A stretch of DNA of 64,000 bases from Bin87 sp034423575 (GCA_034423575.1 DAOUIF010000070.1:1-64000), one strand, 5' to 3'. Positions 25,669 through 34,024 are shown, counted from the first letter of the stretch. A program made the numbers and translations. Notes: generated by a model not told the origin, from the letters alone.

Positions 25669-26268
25669 TTGACCGATTTGGTACAGAAAGAATTGGACAT
25701 CATCCAGGGGTACCAACCCATAAGCAGCGTCTGGGAAGGTAATGATGGCGACCTGATTGAGAATATGCTGCGTTTCTACGCATCAATCGCCCCCGAGCCC
25801 ATACTCGACGCCACGTACAACAGGGGACGCTTTTGGAAAGCCTCTTCGCGAAATGTGGTGTCAATGGACATCAACCCAAAATTCAACCCCATGATCGTGG
25901 GCGACAATCGCGTCATGGCAGGGGTGCCGGACGCTTCTTTCGGAACCGTAGTGTACGATCCGCCTCACGTCGGCCCGCAAGGGCGCGACAAGAGCACCAA
26001 GAAGTTCGATGAAGATTTCGGTGCCACGGTTGCGTGCGGCAAGGAACAGGACTGGAGTCTCAGCTACCTCTACCCACCGTTTTTGACCCAGGCCAAAAGG
26101 GTGTTGAAACCTGAAGGCTTGCTGCTGGCAAAAATTACCGACATGGTCAACAGCCACCGTTCAAAGTGGAGCCACTGCGATTTCATGCGAATGGCCGACG
26201 AGGCCGGGTTTACAGTTTGCGACTTGATCATCAAGATACGTACCGGTTCGATGGTGTCGACGAAGTAG
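25669..26268 (+). CDS. SAM-dependent DNA methyltransferase of the DPPH type, cut short by an amber codon
   Basis: A 199-aa class I methyltransferase. The SAM-binding motif is ILDATYNRGRFW and the catalytic motif VVYDPPHVG is of the N4/N6 amino-methylase kind; RVLKPEGLLLAKITD follows. The start is TTG, either 25669 or 25678; GGAG at 25665 favours the second. The frame hits TAG at 26266-26268 but stays open for 24 more codons to TGA at 26341, reading a basic, aromatic tail (HHSRKRHCFWIICRNSS) that looks like the normal end of this family. The enzyme thus seems truncated, or the stop is read through. A fragment of a restriction enzyme follows 3 bp after the tail. Confidence 0.72.
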   Translation: MTDLVQKELDIIQGYQPISSVWEGNDGDLIENMLRFYASIAPEPILDATYNRGRFWKASSRNVVSMDINPKFNPMIVGDNRVMAGVPDASFGTVVYDPPHVGPQGRDKSTKKFDEDFGATVACGKEQDWSLSYLYPPFLTQAKRVLKPEGLLLAKITDMVNSHRSKWSHCDFMRMADEAGFTVCDLIIKIRTGSMVSTK

Positions 26269-26346
26269 TCGACCGCGCACCACTCCCGCAAGAGGCATTG
26301 CTTTTGGATAATTTGCCGGAATAGTTCCAGATGTGAGCGGTGATCC

Positions 26347-26454
26347 GTGCGAGCCTATAACCCGCTCAGCGTGGATGAATTGGGCCGCAACGCAGCGCGA
26401 GCCCTGATGGAGTATCCTACTGACAAATTGCCTCCGGCGGAGTCTTTTGATTGA
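26347..26454 (+). pseudogene. N-terminal remnant of an Eco29kI-like GIY-YIG restriction endonuclease
   Basis: A GTG-started 35-codon frame reads AYNPLSVDELGRNAARALME and then a PLPP-like segment ending ESFD before TGA. As I recall it, this is the N-terminus of Eco29kI-type restriction enzymes (PLSVENLG..., PLPP...F.GAGIY). The GIY-YIG nuclease core that should follow is absent, and no continuation is found in other frames of 26455-26546. With the interrupted methyltransferase just upstream it looks like a decayed restriction-modification pair. Confidence 0.5.
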
Positions 26455-26546
26455 AGTTATCAGGACTTTCCGCGGCGAGAATTAGCCGGACTGCGCAATC
26501 CACATTCCGCCCTCCGTCGAGCCGCACTCCCTGACTTTCAAAATCT

Positions 26547-27155
26547 ATGGCCACTCTTGCGAAATCCCTGGAACAAGCTGCCCGTGTGCAGGGGTTGATG
26601 GCTGCGGATGACAAGCTAACTGCTGCGTCGGCCTTCGCCCTCGTGCGTGACATGCCCTACCAGCGCGCCAGTACGCGGGAGCCGGAGGCTATCGTCCGCG
26701 AATGGCGTGGCACCTGTTCCGGGAAGCACTACCTGTTGGCCGGCATCTTCGGCGAGTTGGGCATGGACTCGCGAATCGTAATGTGCACTCACCGGTTTAC
26801 TCGGGAAAACACTTCCCACTTCCCAGAAGCGCTCCGGTCGCTCGTCGCCAGCGAACCTGTGCCGGATGTGCACACCTACATTCGCCTGAGAACCGATGCG
26901 AGATGGATGAACGTCGACGGTACTTGGCCGAGCGCTGCTGAGCGCCTGGGAATGCCGGTCAACCGGACGTTCGTTGAAGGCCATGACATGACGATAGCCT
27001 GCGACCCGTTGGACTCGTTCATCGTCCCGTCCGGCGACGACCCGCAGGCCTTTAAAGAGCAATTGATCGCGGAATTCTGCGGATCGTCCAGTACAATAAG
27101 GGACGAATTCATCGAAGGCATGAGCCGCTGGCTGAGCGACGCGACGCAAGGGTGA
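26547..27155 (+). CDS. Transglutaminase-like cysteine hydrolase
   Basis: A 202-aa protein with the papain-like transglutaminase core. C57 lies in RGTCSGKHYLL, H109 in PDVHTYIRL and D124 in MNVDGTWP, in the usual Cys-His-Asp order. The conserved GTC(S)GKH start of the core helix is clear. Such proteins hydrolyse or link peptide amides; the substrate is unknown. The gene is 7 bp upstream of an aldo/keto reductase and likely co-transcribed with it. Confidence 0.78.
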   Translation: MATLAKSLEQAARVQGLMAADDKLTAASAFALVRDMPYQRASTREPEAIVREWRGTCSGKHYLLAGIFGELGMDSRIVMCTHRFTRENTSHFPEALRSLVASEPVPDVHTYIRLRTDARWMNVDGTWPSAAERLGMPVNRTFVEGHDMTIACDPLDSFIVPSGDDPQAFKEQLIAEFCGSSSTIRDEFIEGMSRWLSDATQG

Positions 27156-27162
27156 TGAGACC

Positions 27163-28170
27163 ATGAAATACCGCCAACTTCCCCGCACTGACTTGATGCT
27201 ATCCGAGGTCGGCTTCGGCGTTTGGACCGTAGCCACCAACTGGTGGGGACGCATTCCCGAGGAGACACGCCGCCAGTTGCTTGAAGAAGCTCTGGAACTC
27301 GGGATCAATTTCTTCGACACGGCCGACACGTACGGCGACGGTTACGGCGAAGAGGTTCTCGCCAAGTTCATGAGCCATCGCCGGCACGAGATGATTATCG
27401 CTACCAAGTTTGGCTATGACATCTACGATCAGACCACGCCGCGCATCGGGCACCAGGAGCGTCCGCAGAAGTTCGAGCCGGAGTTCATCCGCTTCGCTTG
27501 CGAGCAGTCGCTGCGCCGCCTGAAGACCGATTACATCGACCTCTACCAACTTCACAACCCGCGCATTGAGGCCATCGAAAAGGACGAGGTATTCGAGACC
27601 CTCGAGGAACTGAAGCACGAGGGCAAGATCCGGTATTACGGCTCGGCCCTGGGGCCCGACATCGGCTGGTTCGAGGAGGGCCAAGCGAGTATGGAGGAGC
27701 GCCACGTCAGCAGTTGCCAGATCATATACAGCATCCTGGAGCAGGACCCGGCCAAGGACTTCTTTCCCATCGCGGAGAAGGAGCAGGTTGGCCTGCTGTC
27801 GCGTGTGCCCCACGCATCGGAGGCGTTGACCGGCCGCTACGACGAGCCTCCGGAATTCGACGAAAACGACCACCGCTCGTATCGCCGGCACCAGTGGCTG
27901 AGCGAAGCATTGATCAAGGTGGACCAGGTCAAGTTCCTGGCCGGCGAAGAGGTCGGGCGCACTATGAGCCAGGCCGCCATCCAGTTTGTGCTCCACCAAC
28001 CTACCATCACCAGCGTGCTGCCGAACTTCACGACGCTGGAGGAGCTGAAGGAGTATTCCGAGGCCGTTGACACGCCCCCCATCACCCAGGGCGATCAGGC
28101 GATCATCGACGACCTCTGGTCCAACAACTTCTATATCGAGCCGGCCGAACCGGAGTTCCGCGAAATTTAG
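27163..28170 (+). CDS. Aldo/keto reductase
   Basis: A 335-aa NADPH-dependent TIM-barrel oxidoreductase. The catalytic tetrad is visible: Asp and Tyr in FFDTADTYGDGYGEE, Lys in IATKFGYD and His in DLYQLHNPR. The opening MKYRQLPRTDLMLSEVGFG is typical of the AKR11/12-like group. The substrate is unknown. It follows the transglutaminase-like gene by 7 bp. Confidence 0.93.
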   Translation: MKYRQLPRTDLMLSEVGFGVWTVATNWWGRIPEETRRQLLEEALELGINFFDTADTYGDGYGEEVLAKFMSHRRHEMIIATKFGYDIYDQTTPRIGHQERPQKFEPEFIRFACEQSLRRLKTDYIDLYQLHNPRIEAIEKDEVFETLEELKHEGKIRYYGSALGPDIGWFEEGQASMEERHVSSCQIIYSILEQDPAKDFFPIAEKEQVGLLSRVPHASEALTGRYDEPPEFDENDHRSYRRHQWLSEALIKVDQVKFLAGEEVGRTMSQAAIQFVLHQPTITSVLPNFTTLEELKEYSEAVDTPPITQGDQAIIDDLWSNNFYIEPAEPEFREI

Positions 28171-28181
28171 CGGCCTCATCC

Positions 28182-28269
28182 TGTCATTGCTAGCAGCGCA
28201 GCCCGATCTTTGACCAATCTGGCAATCCAGCTCCGGTAACGTGATCGCCGCGCTGCGCTCGCAATGACA
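28182..28269. repeat. 88-bp imperfect inverted-repeat element
   Basis: Terminal arms TGTCATTGC...CCGATC (28182-28208) and GATCGCC...GCAATGACA (28243-28269) are 27 bp each and largely complementary, beginning and ending with the exact TGTCATTGC/GCAATGACA. The type (TGTCATTGCGAGC...) resembles the intergenic palindromic repeats scattered through many bacterial genomes. Confidence 0.65.
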
Positions 28270-28279
28270 CCGGGTGCGT

Positions 28280-28308
28280 TTGACACCCCCATAGGCTAGT
28301 GATAACTT
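28280..28308 (+). promoter_or_regulatory. Promoter of the etfBA genes
   Basis: A perfect TTGACA (28280-28285) is followed by weak -10 candidates, GATAAC (28301) or TAACTT (28303). It stands 45-70 bp before the EtfB start, just beyond the inverted-repeat element. Confidence 0.45.
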
Positions 28309-28352
28309 TCACATAGCCCATTTTCGTATTGCGACAGGAGAGTGCGTTCCTG

Positions 28353-29153
28353 ATGCCCGTAAACATTTGCGTCCTGGCCAAACAGGTCGTCGACCCGGAA
28401 ATGCCCGCCGCCGCCTTCCGAATTGACCCCGACGCCCGGCAGGTGGTCCCGCCGGCGAACATCCCGCCCGTGGTGAACGGCTTCGACGAAAACGCCGTGG
28501 AGGCCGCCCTGCAAATCAAGGACGAGCAGGGCGCCAACATCACCGTCATTTCCTCCGGCACCACATTTGCCCTGGACGTGATGAAGAAGCCCCTGTCCAT
28601 GGGCGCTGACGAGCTGGTGCTTCTTCAGGACGATGCCTTCGCCAACTCGGTGGATTCCTTCTTCACGGTGCAGTTGCTCACTGCCGCCATCCAGAAGCTA
28701 GGCGGCTTTGACCTGATCATCTGCGGCCGACAGGCGTCCGATTGGGATAACGCCCAAGTGCCGTTGGGCGTCGCTGAGACTCTCGGTATGGCCTGCATCA
28801 CCCTGGGTAAGAAAGTGGATGTGCAGGACAGCAAGGTAGTCGTCGAGCGTCTTGCCCCTGACGGCTTCGAAGTCGTCGAGGCCAATTTGCCCGCGCTGGT
28901 CACTGTCAGCAACGAGTTGGGTCAGCCCCGTTACCCCACTCTGCGGGGCATCATGGCGGCCACGCGCAAACGGCCCACGGTATGGACCACTGGTGATCTG
29001 GACATTGACGACGCGCAGCTCGAGCCACGCCTGACGTTGCACGATCTGTTCGTGCCGGAGCGGGACCAGGACTGCGAGATCATCGAGGGCGATGACGATA
29101 TGGATTCCGCCCGCAAGTTGGCGCTGCGGCTTCGCGAGGATCGCCTAATCTAA
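28353..29153 (+). CDS. etfB: Electron transfer flavoprotein, beta subunit
   Basis: A 266-aa ETF beta subunit with the typical opening PVNICVLAKQVVDPE, FDENAVEAALQIKD, and the AMP-binding/recognition loop region LGGFDLIICGRQASDWDNAQV. It pairs with EtfA to carry electrons from flavin dehydrogenases such as acyl-CoA dehydrogenases to the quinone pool. The ATG at 28353 is where similarity starts. EtfA follows after 67 bp. Confidence 0.95.
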   Translation: MPVNICVLAKQVVDPEMPAAAFRIDPDARQVVPPANIPPVVNGFDENAVEAALQIKDEQGANITVISSGTTFALDVMKKPLSMGADELVLLQDDAFANSVDSFFTVQLLTAAIQKLGGFDLIICGRQASDWDNAQVPLGVAETLGMACITLGKKVDVQDSKVVVERLAPDGFEVVEANLPALVTVSNELGQPRYPTLRGIMAATRKRPTVWTTGDLDIDDAQLEPRLTLHDLFVPERDQDCEIIEGDDDMDSARKLALRLREDRLI

Positions 29154-29220
29154 CCTACGTCCGAAACCCCGGCGGGCCCGAGACCCGCGTTACTTTCGGG
29201 TTCCACCCACGGAGCGAAAA

Positions 29221-30219
29221 ATGGCAGACGCAACCGGCATCCTTGTTTTCGGCGACGCCCCCGACGGGCAACTGGCGTCAACCGCCCACGAGTTGCTCGC
29301 CGCCGGCCGTTCCCTTGCCGACGCCCTGAATCAGGAACTGGCTATCGCAGTGATCGGCGGCGACGTCGCCGATGCGCCGCAGCAGGCCATCGCGCACGGC
29401 GCCGACAGAGCTTACGCGGTGACCAACCCCGCTCTCGCCGACTATCATCCCGACCTGTACCTGTCGGCGATGCAGACGGTGGCCAACGAAGCCAACCCCG
29501 GTATCATACTCATCGCGCGGAACAACGAGGGCCGCGAACTGGCGCCCCGGCTGGCCTTCCGCCTGGGAGTGGGGCTCGCGCAAGACTGCCTTGAGGTGTC
29601 CGCCGACGCTGGCACGGGTCGCCTGCTGGCCAACCGTCCGGTGTACGGAGGCAGCGCCATCGCCGTGGTCAGCTGCACGCAGACCCCGCAGATAGCGGCC
29701 ATACGGCCCAAGACCTACGAACCCCTGGACGCGGACGCCGAACGCGCTGGCCAAGTGGTAGCCTTCCCGGTGGACATCGACCCCTCCGCTGCCAAGACGC
29801 GGGTGGTCGACGTGGCGAAAGAAGAAGCTGCGGGAATCAAGCTGGAGGACGCCCGCATCGTTGTGTCGGGCGGTCGCGGTCTCGGTGGCCCCGAACCCTT
29901 TTCGCAATTGGAGCAACTGGCCAGTCTGCTGGGCGGCGCCGTGGGAGCGTCCCGCGCCGCCGTTGACTCCGGATGGGTTCCCGCCAACTACCAGGTTGGC
30001 CTCACCGGCAAGACCATCACGCCCGACCTCTACATCACCGTGGCGATTTCCGGCGCCAGCCAGCACATGGCCGGGTGCAGCGGCTCCAAGGCCATAGTCG
30101 CCATCAACAAGGACGCCGACGCCAACATCTTCAAGGAAGCGCGCTACGGCGTGGTCGGCGATTGGGAGAAGGTTATCCCGGCGCTCACGGAAACGGTGCG
30201 GGAGCTGACGCAGTCTTAA
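29221..30219 (+). CDS. etfA: Electron transfer flavoprotein, alpha subunit
   Basis: A 332-aa FAD-binding ETF alpha subunit. The C-terminal FAD domain has VVSGGRGLGGPEPF, GASRAAVDSGWVP, QVGLTGKTITPDLYI, ISGASQHMAG and AINKDADANIF, all standard. The N-terminal domain contributes to the EtfB interface. GGAGCG lies upstream. Together with etfB it forms one unit. Confidence 0.96.
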   Translation: MADATGILVFGDAPDGQLASTAHELLAAGRSLADALNQELAIAVIGGDVADAPQQAIAHGADRAYAVTNPALADYHPDLYLSAMQTVANEANPGIILIARNNEGRELAPRLAFRLGVGLAQDCLEVSADAGTGRLLANRPVYGGSAIAVVSCTQTPQIAAIRPKTYEPLDADAERAGQVVAFPVDIDPSAAKTRVVDVAKEEAAGIKLEDARIVVSGGRGLGGPEPFSQLEQLASLLGGAVGASRAAVDSGWVPANYQVGLTGKTITPDLYITVAISGASQHMAGCSGSKAIVAINKDADANIFKEARYGVVGDWEKVIPALTETVRELTQS

Positions 30220-30245
30220 ACCCTCGCGCAACCGATACTATACAA

Positions 30246-30269
30246 CCGCCGGGACGGTAGTTCCGGCGG
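30246..30269. terminator. Hairpin between convergent etfA and panC
   Basis: The stem CCGCCGG / CCGGCGG has a 10-nt loop, with a possible G-T/A-T extension. There is no clear T-run, so its role as terminator rests on its place between convergent genes. Confidence 0.4.
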
Positions 30270-30282
30270 CGCGTTCTTGCGC

Positions 30283-31125
30283 TTACTCCAAAACCAGGTT
30301 ATCGATCAAGCGAATTGATCCAAGCCGCACCGCGACTGCGATCATCACTGGCTCTTCGTCGGGGACGGCTGTGAGCGGTTGCATGGTGGCAGCGTCCACG
30401 ATGCTGATGTAATCCACGGCGTCGATCAGGGGCTCACGACTCAGGATGTTGGTGGCGGCGCGCTGGATCCTTCCCGCATCTCTCTCACCCCGGCGCCACA
30501 CATCCTCTGCGGCGCACAACGCGCGGTAAACTGCCGGCGCGGTTTCTCGCTCTTCCGGGGTCAGGTAGGCGTTGCGGCTGCTCAGCGCGAGGCCGTCCGG
30601 TTCGCGCACGGTGGGCATGGTCACCACGCCCACGCCCAGGTTCAAGTCCGCGTTCATCTTGCGGATGACCGCCACTTGCTGGCCGTCTTTTTGGCCGAAG
30701 TAGGCGCGGTCCGGGCGGGTGATTGTGAACAGTTTGGCGACCACCGTGGCGACGCCTCGGAAGTGGCCCGGCCGCGCCGCGCCCTCCATGCCCTCGGCTA
30801 CCGAACCCGGCTCAACCCAGGTGTCGAAACCGTCGGGATAAACTTCGTTCGGCGGCGGGACGAACACCAGGTCGGTGCCTTCCGCCTCCAACAACTCTAG
30901 GTCCCTTTCCAAGCTGCGCGGGTAACGCGCGAAGTCCTCGTTGGGGCCGAACTGGGTCGGGTTGACGAAGATCGACGCGGCCATGGTCTCGCTGTCCGCC
31001 CGGGCCTGCCGCACGAGTGACAGGTGCCCCTCGTGCAGCGCGCCCATGGTGGGCACCAGGCCCAAAGGTCTCGGGGCGTCGGCGCACGTCGATGCCATGC
31101 CAGCACATGTCTCAATTACTTGCAT
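30283..31125 (-). CDS. panC: Pantothenate synthetase
   Basis: A 280-aa enzyme that joins pantoate and beta-alanine with ATP in vitamin B5/CoA biosynthesis. The HxGH nucleotide motif is in MGALHEGHLSLVRQA, with FVNPTQFGPNEDF, YFGQKDGQQVAVIRKM and the KMSKS-like ALSSRNAYL further on. Length is normal. It ends the minus-strand group after the HerA gene (37-bp gap). Confidence 0.96.
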   Translation of the reverse strand: MQVIETCAGMASTCADAPRPLGLVPTMGALHEGHLSLVRQARADSETMAASIFVNPTQFGPNEDFARYPRSLERDLELLEAEGTDLVFVPPPNEVYPDGFDTWVEPGSVAEGMEGAARPGHFRGVATVVAKLFTITRPDRAYFGQKDGQQVAVIRKMNADLNLGVGVVTMPTVREPDGLALSSRNAYLTPEERETAPAVYRALCAAEDVWRRGERDAGRIQRAATNILSREPLIDAVDYISIVDAATMQPLTAVPDEEPVMIAVAVRLGSIRLIDNLVLE

Positions 31126-31162
31126 ACTTCAACTGTGGAACGTGCGAGCGATGCAAGCGCAT

Positions 31163-32869
31163 TCATTCCGGTGGAAAGAGTTCGTCTATCTCCCGTTGGA
31201 TCCGTTTCGCATCCGTTTCCCCCAGGACGCTGATCACAGTAGCGCCGGGGGCGGTTCCCATTTCAGAGTAGAACGACTCGTCGTAGTCGCGAGGGCGGAC
31301 GACCACCGGCATCGGCACCGCGTGGCCGAAGACCAGGGCTTGCTGCTTGCTGTCCAATCGTGACAGCACATTCCGAAGCCGCCCGGCGTCGCGGGCCCCC
31401 ATCAACACGGCGTTCATGTCGCGATCGTCGTTCAAAGCACAGGATAGTCGCGTACCCAGTTGACTCATCACTTCGGAGTCGATGCCGCTGGGTCGCTGGT
31501 CCACGATCATCAGGGTCACATTGTATTTTCGCAACTCGCGGGCGATGGCGCCGAATATGGTTTGGGAGGCGACGTCGGGAGTGAGGAATTTGTGGGCCTC
31601 TTCTACGAAGATCACCAGGGGACGGGGCTCGTCGCCATGACCGCCATCGGCCAATTCTTTGCGACGGACCCAGGTTTCGTGGATGCGGCGGGTTAGCAAA
31701 TTGCTAACAAGCACGTACGCGGCGGTGTTGCGGCCGTACTTTCCAAACTCCAGCACCACGTGGTTGCCGCGTTCCAACTGTTCAATGATGCCGCCGGCGC
31801 TGGCGCTCCCCTGGCCCATGTCCGCGAGAAATTCGAACCGTTCCCAGGACAGCAAACGACGGTGCAGGGTCTGCAGCGCCGACAGGTTGACGCCGATCAC
31901 AGCGGCGAGATCCCCGACTTCAGCGGCGCTGAGCCGGATGAATTCTCGGAGCCAGTTCTCCCGGAAATGCCTGGCCACGTTCCAAGAGGTGGAAGCCGCC
32001 ACCTCCGACAGGTTGAGGGAATCCCGAAGAACCTCGATGTCCGCAGGCTCAACCTCGTCGAACCCGATCTTCACAACGCCGTCGGGCATCAACCCACGGC
32101 GGCGACTGCTGGCTTCGTCCAGCGTGAAGGTGATAACCCGGGAGGGAAAGAGCTGCTTAAGACCCTTCACCTGGCGCCCGCGGTCGTTGTCCTGACCCTG
32201 CCACCCGTATTCGCTCTCCATGTCGAACACCAGCGAGACCGCCGGAGTTTGTTTCACCAGACCGGCCAACAACATTCGCGCCAAAAATGTCTTTCCGGTT
32301 CCGGAAGCGCCGAATACGCCCACGGACCGGTTGGCCAGGGCTGCCAGGTCCAGCCGGACCAGTGACGATTCCATGCCCTGTGGCGAGCCCAACGCGAAGT
32401 CTCCCTCTCGGGCGCGAAACACCGCATCGATGTCCGCCTGTGTCGCCGCATAGACCGGAGCGAAATGCTCCGGTATGGTTTTCGCTTGTTCGGCAATCCC
32501 TTGGGTTGAGCTTTGGAGAGGAACAGCCATGCTGGGCATGACAGACAGCTGCCCGTATGCCACGGTACCTGCGATAACTTCAGCCGCGAACCCGCCGGCG
32601 TCGGTGTCCATTGGCGAATACGCGGGCGGGAAATGCCGCACTGCGTCGTCCACTGCTCGCAATTCCACGTCGGTGACCACGGCGAAATAGCGTTGACGGC
32701 GGCCCTGGATGGTCACAAAGGATCCCACCGCGACTTCTTCGACGCCAGCGTCGGCGGAATCCAGGCGGACATCCAAGCCGCGGGACAGCGAACCGCCGAC
32801 GACTTGCCCCAGCCGGCGGACTCGCGGTGGACCCATGCCATTGCTCCCCAAGCCATCGGCCAACGTCAT
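31163..32869 (-). CDS. HerA-type AAA+/FtsK-like ATPase with HAS-barrel
   Basis: A 568-aa P-loop ATPase of the HerA/DUF87 family. An N-terminal HAS-barrel-like region (RRLGQVVGGSLSRGLDVRL, VGSFVTIQGRRQRYFAVVTD) precedes the ATPase core with Walker A GASGTGKTF, FDMESEYGWQG, Walker B PLVIFVEEAHKF and the sensor-like IVDQRPSGID. Such hexamers translocate DNA, often with a nuclease partner. Its ATG overlaps the stop of the upstream partner gene, so the two proteins should be made in step. No NurA is adjacent. Confidence 0.87.
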   Translation of the reverse strand: MTLADGLGSNGMGPPRVRRLGQVVGGSLSRGLDVRLDSADAGVEEVAVGSFVTIQGRRQRYFAVVTDVELRAVDDAVRHFPPAYSPMDTDAGGFAAEVIAGTVAYGQLSVMPSMAVPLQSSTQGIAEQAKTIPEHFAPVYAATQADIDAVFRAREGDFALGSPQGMESSLVRLDLAALANRSVGVFGASGTGKTFLARMLLAGLVKQTPAVSLVFDMESEYGWQGQDNDRGRQVKGLKQLFPSRVITFTLDEASSRRRGLMPDGVVKIGFDEVEPADIEVLRDSLNLSEVAASTSWNVARHFRENWLREFIRLSAAEVGDLAAVIGVNLSALQTLHRRLLSWERFEFLADMGQGSASAGGIIEQLERGNHVVLEFGKYGRNTAAYVLVSNLLTRRIHETWVRRKELADGGHGDEPRPLVIFVEEAHKFLTPDVASQTIFGAIARELRKYNVTLMIVDQRPSGIDSEVMSQLGTRLSCALNDDRDMNAVLMGARDAGRLRNVLSRLDSKQQALVFGHAVPMPVVVRPRDYDESFYSEMGTAPGATVISVLGETDAKRIQREIDELFPPE

Positions 32870-33459
32870 GCGCCGACCTCACGCAACAGGGCTCGCATGC
32901 GACGGGGCTCGCCGGACAGCTCGGCGGCCAGCGCCTTGCCGGCTCCGAGCAGGAACCTCCGGGAGTCGGTCCGGGTGTTGGCGGTTTGGCGCAGCAGGTT
33001 CGCGATGGCGGCGTCTGCGGCCGCGGAACCTTCCTCCAGCAGCAGCCGCAGCCACGCGAAATCGCCACCGAAAACCGAAAGATCGGCATCGTCGCCCACG
33101 AAAACGAATGAGTGGAGGTCCGGCGGCAGGCTCGGCAGCCCGGCACGGATGGCGGCGCCATCTCGATAACCCACGATTGAAGCGGTGAATCGCGTGGTCA
33201 GGATGGCGCTCAGTTGTGGGTTGGCGGCGAAGAGCTCGCCCTCCGTTTCCAAATCCGCCCCGCGGGGCGCCAGGGGGCGAGTTGGATCCACCGGTTCGTG
33301 CCTGATATCCAGGACCACCGCGTAGATGGGCAACGACCCGACCCGCACCAACGAACCCGATGGTGGCGCCGCATACGCCTGGTAGCATTGCGCCTCAATG
33401 CGCTGCGTTTGGGACGCCGTCACCTCGCCTACGCGCTGGGCAGATCTCGCTTCCTCCAT
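32866..33459 (-). CDS. HAS-barrel-like partner of HerA, function unknown
   Basis: A 197-aa protein coupled to the HerA gene by an ATGA overlap. The first half (SGSLVRVGSLPIYAVVLDI, TTRFTASIVGYRDG) reads like a HAS-barrel, the small beta-barrel also found at the N-terminus of HerA; the second half is helical (WLRLLLEEGSAAADAAIANL). There is no PD-(D/E)XK, Sir2 or NurA motif. It may bind the HerA ring as an adaptor. The ATG at 33459 has no ribosome binding site, and a -10 box ends just 6 bp before it, suggesting a leaderless message. Confidence 0.65.
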   Translation of the reverse strand: MEEARSAQRVGEVTASQTQRIEAQCYQAYAAPPSGSLVRVGSLPIYAVVLDIRHEPVDPTRPLAPRGADLETEGELFAANPQLSAILTTRFTASIVGYRDGAAIRAGLPSLPPDLHSFVFVGDDADLSVFGGDFAWLRLLLEEGSAAADAAIANLLRQTANTRTDSRRFLLGAGKALAAELSGEPRRMRALLREVGA

Positions 33460-33465
33460 GGGCGA

Positions 33466-33471
33466 ATTCTA
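33466..33471 (-). promoter_or_regulatory. -10 box for a leaderless HAS-barrel/herA message
   Basis: On the minus strand TAGAAT ends 6 bp before the ATG, so the expected start point falls on the A of ATG. The -35 region is weak. Confidence 0.4.
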
Positions 33472-33529
33472 GCACGATGCAGGTAGCCGCAGTGGGCGCG
33501 TTGGAGGGTGAGCCCCCGGACCAAAACGG

Positions 33530-33557
33530 TTGACACGGACGGGTGCGATGCTATAAT
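33530..33557 (+). promoter_or_regulatory. Consensus promoter of the zinc-uptake unit
   Basis: Perfect TTGACA (33530-33535) and perfect TATAAT (33552-33557) with a 16-bp spacer. The start would be near 33564, about 30 nt before the Fur-family gene. Confidence 0.85.
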
Positions 33558-33560
33558 GCG

Positions 33561-33588
33561 CCACCGCAAATCATTGCAACAACGGTGG
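33561..33588 (+). promoter_or_regulatory. Inverted repeats at the start of the fur/zur message: possible operator or leader hairpin
   Basis: CCACCG (33561-33566) pairs with CGGTGG (33583-33588), and the latter is the only ribosome-binding-like sequence before the ATG. Inside is GCAA-ATCA-TTGC (33566-33577), a short AT-rich palindrome of the kind Fur proteins bind. Autoregulation by the encoded repressor is plausible but not shown. Confidence 0.4.
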
Positions 33589-33595
33589 ATGGCAC

Positions 33596-34024
33596 ATGTC
33601 TGGACACGAATCTGCAATAGCGCGCCTACGCTCCGAGGGCTACAGGATGACCCCGCAACGGCTGTCCGTAATGGACATCGTTGCTGCCCGTCCCGGCCAT
33701 GTAGGCGCCGACGAGGTGTGGAATCTGGCCAAGGAACAGCATCCCTATGTGGATCTGGCTACTATCTATCGCACATTGCAATTGCTCAAGCGCCTCGGCG
33801 TTGTGACCGAGGTGGTGATCGGAAACAAGCTCCACTTCGAACTGTCCGATCATCACAATCGTCACAACCACATGGTCTGTTCCGAATGCGACTCCGTGCA
33901 GACGTTGAGCCCCGATTACCTGGCTGAGTTCAGCCAGCGGTTGCAGCAGGAATTCGGGTTCACGCCCGACCTGGACAACATCACCATCGGCGGTTCCTGC
34001 TCCACCTGTCAGCCGCCCGGCTGA
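33596..34024 (+). CDS. Fur family metalloregulator, probably Zur
   Basis: A 142-aa Fur-fold repressor. The winged helix is MTPQRLSVMDIVAARPGHV... with DLATIYRTLQLLKRLGVV as recognition helix region. The metal region has HHNRHNHMVCSECDSV and a C-terminal CSTCQ, giving the structural Cys4 zinc site, and the regulatory His cluster. The genes behind it are a zinc ABC importer, so Zur is the best reading and Fur or PerR less so. It probably controls its own promoter and the znu genes. Confidence 0.88.
   Translation: MSGHESAIARLRSEGYRMTPQRLSVMDIVAARPGHVGADEVWNLAKEQHPYVDLATIYRTLQLLKRLGVVTEVVIGNKLHFELSDHHNRHNHMVCSECDSVQTLSPDYLAEFSQRLQQEFGFTPDLDNITIGGSCSTCQPPG

Noticed and set aside
26266..26268. TAG in the methylase read as pyrrolysine
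   Set aside because: Pyrrolysine is almost confined to methylamine methyltransferases and no pyl gene is visible; truncation or a sequence error is simpler.
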